From: FLUQ01 sp031550605 | GTDB lineage: Bacteria > Desulfobacterota > Desulfovibrionia > Desulfovibrionales > Desulfovibrionaceae | DNA length: 46,771 bases | Direction: 5' to 3' | NCBI GenBank assembly: GCA_031550605.1 | Contig: JAVBOK010000033.1 | Span: 1-46,771 of the forward strand | Part shown: piece after piece, positions 15,867 to 22,577 of the stretch | Numbering within the stretch: position 1 is the first letter of the stretch | How the letters are laid out: every line of letters starts with the position of its first letter | The notes under the pieces: model-generated | What the model was told of the DNA's origin: nothing | What the model saw: the letters and a program-made list of their open reading frames with translations, nothing else | The model's database searches: none | Program-made: the position numbers and the translations under genes

Positions 15867-16835
15867 ATGAAACGAATCTGCCTGGCCTTTATCGCGGTTT
15901 GCCTCATCATGACCAGCAGCATGGCGGCCGGGGCCGCGGCATGGACCCCGACAAAGGAAATCCGGGTGATGATCCCCTACAACGCGGGCGGCCAGAACGA
16001 CATCATCGCCCGCAAAATCGCCGGCATCATCCAGCAGCGCAAGCTCCTGCCGGTCACCATGCTGGTGGTGAACATGCCGGGCGGCGCGACCAGAGAATGC
16101 CTGACGGAAGTGAACAAGGCCGCTCCGGACGGTTCCACCCTGCTGCTGCACCAGACGGCGCTGCTGGCGGCCGAAGCGCTGAAGCAGGTTCCGTACAACC
16201 TTGACAGTTTCACCACCATCTGCGGCATCGTCGAATTCCAGAACCTGCTCAGCGTGCGCGGCGACTCCCCGTGGAAAGACATCAACGACGTGATCGCCGA
16301 CGCGAAGAAAGAGCCCGGAAAAATCCGCATCGCCATCCCCGGCGTGGGCGGAACCAACCATTTCAGCCTGCTGAATTTCCTTGTCCGCGCCAAACTGAAG
16401 GACGCCTTCAAGCTGATCCCCACCACCGGGGGCGCCCCGGCCGCCGCCGCCGTCATGGGCAGGCAGGTGGAAATGCGCTGCACCGGCGCGCCGGATCTGG
16501 CCCGCTTCATGCGCGCCGGCGAGGAAAAACCCATGGTGATTCTGGACGTCAAACCCAATCCCGAATTTTTCCCGGGTGTTCCCGATCTGAAAAGCGCGTT
16601 CGGCATCACCAAGGGCGTGGTCACCCGCATGGGCTTTTTCGGTCCTCCGAAAATGCCCAAAGAGGTCGTCGACACCCTGACCGCCGCCATCAAGGCGGCC
16701 GCCGAAACGGAAGAGTTCAAAACCTTCTGCCGCGAGCAGATGGGCACCCCCGTATTTGACGACGGCCCCGCCTGGGCCGCCAAACATCGGGAAGACGCCA
16801 GGGCCATGGCTGAAATCGTCAGCGAGATCAAATAG
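15867..16835 (+). CDS. TctC/Bug-family periplasmic solute-binding protein
   Basis: A 322-residue secreted protein with a GGGAG ribosome site. Residues 1-24 are a Sec signal peptide (cleavage near GAAA). The mature part has the TctC layout: IRVMIPYNAGGQNDIIARKIAGII at the N-terminus, then VVNMPGGA and PDGSTLLLHQT, and the binding-loop motif GVGGTNHFSLLNF in the middle. These proteins capture carboxylates, usually for a TctAB membrane transporter. No tctA or tctB gene is present in the window, so it is an orphan or uses a transporter encoded elsewhere. It probably works with the SDR and the glycerate-metabolism genes next to it. Confidence 0.88.
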   Translation: MKRICLAFIAVCLIMTSSMAAGAAAWTPTKEIRVMIPYNAGGQNDIIARKIAGIIQQRKLLPVTMLVVNMPGGATRECLTEVNKAAPDGSTLLLHQTALLAAEALKQVPYNLDSFTTICGIVEFQNLLSVRGDSPWKDINDVIADAKKEPGKIRIAIPGVGGTNHFSLLNFLVRAKLKDAFKLIPTTGGAPAAAAVMGRQVEMRCTGAPDLARFMRAGEEKPMVILDVKPNPEFFPGVPDLKSAFGITKGVVTRMGFFGPPKMPKEVVDTLTAAIKAAAETEEFKTFCREQMGTPVFDDGPAWAAKHREDARAMAEIVSEIK

Positions 16836-17101
16836 CGGATCATGCCTTCGGGCACGCCGCAGCGGCGCGCCCGAAGGCTGTTGCCGCGGTCTTCTTTGGC
16901 GGCGGACCGCCACGCGGGCGCGGGCGGCATTCATTGCCGCCGGAAAACGCCGGAGCGGGCGTGCCTTGCCAAACCCCGGACTTGCGGGGTTTGGCATCAA
17001 TCTGGCGCGCGCCGCAACGGCGCGTCCCATGCCGGCGGCGCGTTTTCCGATATCGGGAGAACGCCGCCGGCAAAGGCTCCGGATATTTTCCCGCCCTTCA
17101 C
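16836..17101. other. intergenic region with hairpins
   Basis: About 265 bp between the TctC and glycerate kinase genes. It holds a terminator-like hairpin around 16849-16883 (GCCTTCGGGC/GCCCGAAGGC arms), repeat copy A, and a GCCGGCGGCGCGTTT-type palindrome near 17034-17075. No gene is supported; apparent ORFs here are GC-rich repeat sequence. Confidence 0.6.
16892..17000. repeat. dispersed intergenic stem-loop repeat, copy A
   Basis: About 109 bp with GGCGGCATTCATTGCCGCC (an imperfect palindrome), CGCCGGAGCGGGCG and the hairpin CCAAACCCCG/CGGGGTTTGG at 16969-16994, then GGCATCA. It is the reference copy for the two related copies near 9.1 and 12.4 kb. It lies directly downstream of tctC. Confidence 0.75.
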
Positions 17102-17130
17102 TTGCGCCTTTTTCCCGACCCGGTTAGTAT
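17102..17130 (+). promoter_or_regulatory. candidate promoter of glycerate kinase and garR
   Basis: TTGCGC (17102-17107) and TAGTAT (17125-17130) with a 17-bp spacer. The glycerate kinase start codon is 51 bases downstream. Confidence 0.55.
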
Positions 17131-17180
17131 CCGCTGTCGCAACCCTGCCCGGTCCGTCATCACCAGCACAAGGATACGCC

Positions 17181-18335
17181 ATGCGCATTGTGGTCGCCCC
17201 CGATTCATACAAAGGAAGCCTGTCGGCCCTGGACGTCGCATCCGCGATGGAACGCGGCATTCTCAGAGTCTTTCCCCATGCCGACATCGACAAGGTGCCC
17301 ATCGCCGACGGCGGCGAAGGCACTGTCGCGGCCCTGGTCGAAGCCACCAACGGCGTCGTTCTCGAATCGCCCGTCAGGGATCCTCTGGGAAAAACCATCA
17401 GCGCCCAATGGGGAATGTTCGGCGACGGCGTCACCGCGGTCATTGAGATGGCCGCGTCTTCGGGCCTGCCCCTGCTGATGCCGGACAAGCGCGACGTGTT
17501 GAACGCCTGCACCCGGGGCACCGGCGACCTGGTGCGCGCGGCCCTGGACAAGGGCGCGAGAACCATCATCATCGGCATCGGCGGCAGCGCCACCAACGAC
17601 GGGGGCATGGGTTTCATCCGGGCTTTGGGCGCGAAATTTCTGGACGAACAGGGACAGGACCTGCCCCCCGGCGGAGCGGCCCTGGCGAAGCTCTCGCGCA
17701 TCGACCTGTCCGGCCTGGATCCCCGGTTGGGCAAAACCGACATCCGGGTCGCCTGCGATGTGGACAACCCCCTGTGCGGCCCGCGCGGCGCATCCGCCGT
17801 TTTCGGCCCCCAGAAGGGCGCGACGCCGAAACTGGTGGCCCGGCTTGACGCGGCCCTGGCCCATTATGCGGCAATAGCCGCCAAGGCCACGGGCCGGCCC
17901 CACGTGGCCGAAACGCCCGGCGCGGGCGCGGCCGGGGGCCTGGGCGCGGGCCTGCTCTATTTCACCAACGCCGCGCTGTCCCCCGGCGTTTCCCTGGTGC
18001 TGGAGGCCACGCGATTTGACGCGCGGGTGAAAGACGCCGATCTGGTGTTCACCGGCGAAGGCCGCACCGATTTCCAGACCGCCTACGGCAAGGCGCCCGT
18101 GGGCGTTGCCCAGGCCGCGAAAAAGCACGGCAAACCGGTCATCTGCCTGTCCGGCGGACTGGGCGACGGAGCGGCGGACGTTTACAGCCACGGCATCGAC
18201 GTGATCAGCAGCATTACCCCCGGCCCCCTGAAGCTGGAAGACTGCCTGAAAAACGGCGCCGCGCTGCTGGAAGACGCGGCGGAACGCGTCTGCCGTGCCG
18301 TCAGGGCCGGTCTGAGCATGGCCGGGAAAAAATGA
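17181..18335 (+). CDS. glycerate 2-kinase
   Basis: A 384-residue cytoplasmic enzyme that phosphorylates D-glycerate to 2-phosphoglycerate with ATP. Its signatures are VVAPDSYKGSLSA (3-15), IADGGEGT (about 48-55), the glycine-rich GIGGSATNDGGMGF (about 133-146), GAGAAGGLGAGLL and TGEGRTDFQT near the C-terminus. These are the diagnostic blocks of the GarK/GlxK family, and the length fits. The ATG follows AAGGA. It lies 83 bp upstream of the tartronate semialdehyde reductase gene, which supplies its substrate, so the pair converts tartronate semialdehyde to a glycolytic intermediate. The promoter candidate at 17102-17130 could serve both. Confidence 0.95.
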   Translation: MRIVVAPDSYKGSLSALDVASAMERGILRVFPHADIDKVPIADGGEGTVAALVEATNGVVLESPVRDPLGKTISAQWGMFGDGVTAVIEMAASSGLPLLMPDKRDVLNACTRGTGDLVRAALDKGARTIIIGIGGSATNDGGMGFIRALGAKFLDEQGQDLPPGGAALAKLSRIDLSGLDPRLGKTDIRVACDVDNPLCGPRGASAVFGPQKGATPKLVARLDAALAHYAAIAAKATGRPHVAETPGAGAAGGLGAGLLYFTNAALSPGVSLVLEATRFDARVKDADLVFTGEGRTDFQTAYGKAPVGVAQAAKKHGKPVICLSGGLGDGAADVYSHGIDVISSITPGPLKLEDCLKNGAALLEDAAERVCRAVRAGLSMAGKK

Positions 18336-18418
18336 GAAAAGAATCATCCGGTTGTCACTGACAGCCGAAGAGATATCTCCTATACATGTTTTCGCAAACC
18401 ATCCAGGAGGAATACACT

Positions 18419-19306
18419 ATGCTGATAGGATTCATCGGACTTGGCATTATGGGCAAACCCATGAGCAAGAACCTGCTCAAAGCGGGCTATTCCGTATTGT
18501 GTTACGATCCGGTCAAAGCGTCGGTCGACGACGTGGTGGCCGCCGGCGGCAAAGCCGCCGCTTCCGTGGCGGAAGTGGCCAAACAGTGCGCGTTCATCAT
18601 CACCATGCTGCCCAACTCGCCCCAGGTCAAACAGGTCGCCCTTGGCGAAGGCGGCATCGCCGACAACGCAAAACCCGGCACGCTGCTGGTGGACATGACC
18701 TCCATCGCGCCTCTGGCCGCCCGTGAAATTCACGACGGGCTGAAGGCCAAAGGCATCCGCATGATCGATTCCCCGGTCAGCGGCGGCGAACCCAAAGCCA
18801 TTGACGGCACCATGTCCGTGATGATCGGCGGCGCCCAGGCCGACTTTGACGAAGCCCTGCCCATTCTGAAAAAGATGGCCGGCTCCGTCGTGCGCGTCGG
18901 AGAAATCGGCGCGGGCAATACCGCGAAACTGGCCAACCAGATCGTGGTCGCGGTCAACATCGCCGGCCTGGCCGAAGCCATGACCCTGTCCGCCAAGGCC
19001 GGAGTCGACCCCGAACTGGTCTATCAGGCCATCCGCGGCGGCCTTGCCGGCTCCACGGTCATGGACGCCAAAGCGCCCATGATGCTGGACCGCAACATCA
19101 AGCCCGGCTTCAAGATCAACCTGCACATCAAAGACCTGGCCAACGTCATTGAAACCGGCCACGGCGTGGGCGTGCCCGTGCCCCTGTCCTCCTACGTCAT
19201 GGAAATGATGCAGGCCCTGAAAGTGGACGACATGGGCGACGCCGACCATTCCGCCCTGGTCCGCTTCTATGAAAAGATCTCCAATTGCCAGGTGAAACGC
19301 AAGTAG
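18419..19306 (+). CDS. garR: tartronate semialdehyde reductase (2-hydroxy-3-oxopropionate reductase)
   Basis: A 295-residue cytoplasmic beta-hydroxyacid dehydrogenase. The ATG at 18419-18421 has a perfect AGGAGG eight bases upstream; the longer frame adds 11 unrelated residues. The N-terminal Rossmann fold has IGFIGLGIMGKPMSKNLL. IDSPVSGGEPKAIDGTM is the conserved substrate loop, and GAGNTAKLANQ carries the catalytic Lys. Activity on tartronate semialdehyde is inferred from the pairing with glycerate 2-kinase; a closely related 3-hydroxyisobutyrate or other beta-hydroxyacid dehydrogenase cannot be excluded. It is followed by an intrinsic terminator. Confidence 0.85.
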   Translation: MLIGFIGLGIMGKPMSKNLLKAGYSVLCYDPVKASVDDVVAAGGKAAASVAEVAKQCAFIITMLPNSPQVKQVALGEGGIADNAKPGTLLVDMTSIAPLAAREIHDGLKAKGIRMIDSPVSGGEPKAIDGTMSVMIGGAQADFDEALPILKKMAGSVVRVGEIGAGNTAKLANQIVVAVNIAGLAEAMTLSAKAGVDPELVYQAIRGGLAGSTVMDAKAPMMLDRNIKPGFKINLHIKDLANVIETGHGVGVPVPLSSYVMEMMQALKVDDMGDADHSALVRFYEKISNCQVKRK

Positions 19307-19370
19307 TCGCGGCGGGAATGGGGCTCCGCCCCGGACCCCGCAAGGGGACTCCGCCCCCGGCTCCGATTGC

Positions 19371-19404
19371 GGGACCGGAGCGCCTTCGCTCCGGTCCCGT
19401 TTTT
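19371..19404 (+). terminator. strong intrinsic terminator after garR
   Basis: A 12-bp stem GGGACCGGAGCG/CGCTCCGGTCCC (19371-19382 with 19387-19398), loop CCTT, then G and five T residues (19400-19404). It is preceded (19320-19360) by the smaller hairpins GGGGC/GCCCC and CCCCGCAAGGGG, a chain common in GC-rich genomes. Confidence 0.92.
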
Positions 19405-19493
19405 GTCAGCCGCTTGCCGGCCGCGAAACAGTGCTTACCTTGAGCAAGGGCTCTCTGCCGCCGCCGTTGCCGAATTTTTGCCGGAGGAAAACC

Positions 19494-20045
19494 ATGAGCG
19501 ACACACGGTTCGCCACTTTTGCCGGAGGTTGCTTCTGGTGCATGGAACCGTCCTTTGCGGGTCTTCCCGGCGTGTTGGAGGTTGTTTCGGGCTATACCGG
19601 CGGAAAAACCGCAAACCCCACGTATGAAGACGTCTGCGCGGGAAATACCGGCCACGCGGAAGCCGTGCGCGTCCGCTTTGATCCGGCCGTCATCCGGTAC
19701 GAGGAACTGCTGGACCTGTTCTGGCGCAACATCGACCCCACGGACGGGGGCGGCCAGTTCGCGGACCGGGGAAACCAGTACCGCAGCGCGATCTTTTACC
19801 ACGACGCGGCGCAAAAGGCCGCCGCCGAGGCTTCACGCGACGCGCTTGAGGCATCCGGCGTCCTGCCCGGCCCGGTAAAAACCGGCATTGAGGCGGCCGG
19901 CCCCTTCTATCCCGCGGAAGAATACCACCAGCAGTTCTGCCGCAAACGGCCCCTGCGGTACCAGGCGTACCGCGAAGGTTCCGGCCGCCCCGCCGGGCTG
20001 GCCGCGCTGTGGGGAATCGGGGACAAGAAGCCGCCCGCGCATTGA
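19494..20045 (+). CDS. msrA: peptide methionine (S)-S-oxide reductase
   Basis: A 183-residue enzyme that repairs methionine-S-sulfoxide in proteins. The ATG follows GGAGG by 6 bases. The family signature FAGGCFWCMEPSF (7-19) carries the catalytic cysteine in GCFW. Further blocks are VVSGYTGGKTANPTYEDVC, GHAEAVRVRFDP and the DPTDGGGQFADRGNQYRSAIFY region. The C-terminal tail has the cysteine in CRKRPL. No signal peptide is present, so it is cytoplasmic, and there is no fused MsrB domain. It is a single-gene unit following the garR terminator. It may be transcribed from a promoter in 19405-19480 that I could not define. Confidence 0.96.
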   Translation: MSDTRFATFAGGCFWCMEPSFAGLPGVLEVVSGYTGGKTANPTYEDVCAGNTGHAEAVRVRFDPAVIRYEELLDLFWRNIDPTDGGGQFADRGNQYRSAIFYHDAAQKAAAEASRDALEASGVLPGPVKTGIEAAGPFYPAEEYHQQFCRKRPLRYQAYREGSGRPAGLAALWGIGDKKPPAH

Positions 20046-20142
20046 CAGCGCCGGTGCGGGCCTTACTATAGCCCTGCGGTACATGTGCCCTGACGCGCGC
20101 GTCAGGGCGCATATTCTTTGACCTCTAACCCGCGTGAACCCC

Positions 20143-21543
20143 ATGCCCGCTGCCCCGCAGTCCATCAGCCCCGCCCCGGCCGAGGCCCGCCGCGTTTCCT
20201 CCCTGGAAATCTGGCGGCTGGCCTGGCCCCAGGTGCTGATGATGTTTTTCCAGTTTCTGGTGGGACTTACCGACGTCTGGGTCGCGGGGCAGATCCACCG
20301 CGACGTGCAGGCCGTTCTGGGCCTGGTCACCCGCAGCCAGTTCGTGTTTCTGATCGTGGGCATCGCGGTGGCCAACGCTTCGGTCGCGGCCATGAGCCAG
20401 TCGCTCGGCGCGGGACTGGAAACGCGGGCCCGCCGGTATGCGGGCCTGGCCCTCAAGATGGGGCTGGCCTTCGCCTTTGCCGTGCTGGCCCTGGCCCTGC
20501 TGTTCCGCCGGCCGCTTCTGGCCATCCTGCAGACGCCGGAAGAGATCCGGCCCCTGGCGGAAGGGTTCTGGCCGATCTTTCTGGCATCGCTTCCTTCGAA
20601 CTATCTGCTTTCCCTGACCGGGGCCATGTTCCGGGCCAGAAAGGTCGTTTTCATCCCCCTGGCCACATCCGCCATGGCCTTCGCGCTCAACGCCGTCACC
20701 AGCACCGGCCTGGGCCTGGGCTGGTGGGGCCTGCCCGCCTTCGGCGCCAACGGCATCGCGATCTCGACCTTTATTTCCATCACCGTCATGGCCTGCATCA
20801 ACGTGATCATCCTGAACCGGCGCGGCGTGCTGGTCAAAAAATCCTTCGCCCCCTGGCGCTGGGAAAAAAAAGCCCTGCCCTATCTGGTCAAGGTCGCCGT
20901 TCCCGCCGGGGCCATGCAGGTATCCTGGCAGGTCGGCTATCTGGTGCTGGTGGCGGTCACCGCCTCGCTGCCGTATGACAGCGTCAACGCCCTGGCCGGC
21001 ATGACCGCCGGCATGTACGTGGAATCCATTCTGTTTCTGCCCGCCTTCGCATTCAACATGACCGGATCCATGCTGGTGGGGCACTGCCTGGGCGCCGGCG
21101 ACAAGGCGGAAGCCAAACGCGTGGGCTGGCGCATCATCCTGGCCGGGTCCGGGGCCATGACCCTTGCCGCCCTGATTCTGTGGCCGTTCATCAAGGACAT
21201 CGCCGCGTTCATCGTGCCCGACCCCGACGCGCAGGCTCATGCCATCGTGTATCTGCGCTACAATCTTCTGGCCACGCCCTGTTCCGTCGCCAGCATGACC
21301 CTGGGCGGGGTCATGACCGGCGCCGGGGCCACCATTTACAGTTTCGCCGTATTCGGGACCGCCATCTGGCTGGTTCGGCTGCCGCTCGCCTGGTTGTTCG
21401 GCCACATCATCTGGCAAAATTCCGAAGGCGTCTTTATGGCCATGTTTCTTTCCCAGGTATTCCAGTCCGTTGTCATGTTATATATTTTCCATGTCCGTGA
21501 TTGGGGCCGTTTTGCCATGATCCGCCGCCATGTGAGGACCTGA
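20143..21543 (+). CDS. MATE-family multidrug/toxin exporter
   Basis: A 466-residue inner-membrane protein with about 12 predicted helices in two halves, each with the MATE repeat. The N-terminal half has QVLMMFFQFLVGLTDVWVAG and QSLGAGLETRARRYAGLA; the C-terminal half has LVGHCLGAGDKAEAKRVGW. It exports cationic drugs or metabolites using a Na+ or H+ gradient. A GTG at 20134 could be the start; the ATG at 20143 is used, though neither has a strong ribosome site. The DUF2156 gene begins 2 bp after the stop, so the two are translationally linked. Confidence 0.9.
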   Translation: MPAAPQSISPAPAEARRVSSLEIWRLAWPQVLMMFFQFLVGLTDVWVAGQIHRDVQAVLGLVTRSQFVFLIVGIAVANASVAAMSQSLGAGLETRARRYAGLALKMGLAFAFAVLALALLFRRPLLAILQTPEEIRPLAEGFWPIFLASLPSNYLLSLTGAMFRARKVVFIPLATSAMAFALNAVTSTGLGLGWWGLPAFGANGIAISTFISITVMACINVIILNRRGVLVKKSFAPWRWEKKALPYLVKVAVPAGAMQVSWQVGYLVLVAVTASLPYDSVNALAGMTAGMYVESILFLPAFAFNMTGSMLVGHCLGAGDKAEAKRVGWRIILAGSGAMTLAALILWPFIKDIAAFIVPDPDAQAHAIVYLRYNLLATPCSVASMTLGGVMTGAGATIYSFAVFGTAIWLVRLPLAWLFGHIIWQNSEGVFMAMFLSQVFQSVVMLYIFHVRDWGRFAMIRRHVRT

Positions 21544-21545
21544 CC

Positions 21546-22436
21546 ATGACCAATGTTTCACCCGCTGCCTTCACCCCCCTGTCCCTGGCCGACATGTCCC
21601 GGTACCGCGCCTTGCGCGACGCCAGCCGCACCCGCGCGGCGGACTACAGTTTCACCAATCTCTGGGGTTGGGCGGAACATTACGGGCTGGAATGGCGCTT
21701 CACCGACACCCTGTGCTGGATCCGCCAGACCCTGCCGGCAGTGCGCTACTGGGCGCCCATGGGCAAATGGAAGGATGTGGACTGGGCCAATGCCCCGGAA
21801 CTGCATCCGGGCGCGGAATTCATCCGCGTGCCCGAGGAACTGCTCGGCCTGTGGCAGGACGCCCTGCCGGGCCGGATCAGCGCCACGGAAACCCGGGGCC
21901 AGTGGGATTATCTGTACGCCGCGCAGGATCTGGCATCCCTTTCCGGCAATCGGTTCCACAAAAAAAAGAACCTGCTCAACCAGTTCATCAAGCTGCACCC
22001 GGACCACATCTATGCGGCCATGACCCTGGACTGCGTGGAATCGGTGCTGAAAATGCAGGAAGAATGGTTTCATTGGCGCGAGTTGCCCGCGTCCGAGGCC
22101 CTGATCGCGGAAAACACCGCCGTTACCCGCGTGCTCAGCCACTGGGATCAGCTGCCGGGCCTGATGGGCGGGGTACTGATGCTGCAGGGGCGGGTCATCG
22201 CCTACACCGTGGGCGAACAACTGACCGATGACACCCTGGTCATCCATTTCGAAAAGGGAACCACCGATTTCAAGGGCATTTACCAGGCCATCAACTGCTT
22301 TTTCGCGCGCGACGTGGGTGAAGCCTACGCCTGTATCAACCGCGAGCAGGATCTGGACGACGACGGACTGCGCAAAGCCAAGGAAAGCTACAACCCCGCC
22401 GGCTACGTGAAAAAAAGCGCTGTCGGCATCCGCTGA
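21546..22436 (+). CDS. DUF2156 / phosphatidylglycerol lysyltransferase C-terminal-domain protein
   Basis: A 296-residue soluble protein. The ATG follows the MATE stop by two bases. The sequence matches the LPG_synthase_C (DUF2156) fold, a GNAT-type acyltransferase-like double domain: SRYRALRDASRTRAADYSF near residues 18-36, a Trp/Tyr-rich block (NLWGWAEHYGLEWR), GNRFHKKKNLLNQF around residue 138-151, then GVLMLQGRVIAYTVGEQL and INREQDLDDDGLRKAKESYNP at the end. The last block, with GLRKAKxSYNP, is a strong family hallmark. Proteins with this domain fused to a flippase-like membrane part transfer aminoacyl groups to lipids. Here it is soluble and coupled to a MATE exporter. Its substrate is unknown. 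Confidence 0.85.
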   Translation: MTNVSPAAFTPLSLADMSRYRALRDASRTRAADYSFTNLWGWAEHYGLEWRFTDTLCWIRQTLPAVRYWAPMGKWKDVDWANAPELHPGAEFIRVPEELLGLWQDALPGRISATETRGQWDYLYAAQDLASLSGNRFHKKKNLLNQFIKLHPDHIYAAMTLDCVESVLKMQEEWFHWRELPASEALIAENTAVTRVLSHWDQLPGLMGGVLMLQGRVIAYTVGEQLTDDTLVIHFEKGTTDFKGIYQAINCFFARDVGEAYACINREQDLDDDGLRKAKESYNPAGYVKKSAVGIR

Positions 22437-22577
22437 GGGCCGGAAAAACCGGTTGCGCCGCAGCCGGATTGCGGGAGCGGGCCGCAGGACAGCGGAACGA
22501 GACGGGCGCGCAAAGCGCTCCCGCCCGCAGGGCGAGCCGCAGGACGCGGCGAGTCACTCCATTTTCGAAGGACGGCC

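Noticed and set aside
14661..17030. A 789-residue open frame on the minus strand across the SDR and TctC genes
   Set aside because: It is a shadow of real genes on the plus strand, lacks any family motif or ribosome site, and is rich in Gly, Arg and His as expected from reversed high-GC codons.
19320..19365. GGGGCTCCGCCCC hairpins before msrA as a novel element
   Set aside because: Such GC-rich paired arms are widespread in high-GC genomes and merge into the clear garR terminator.
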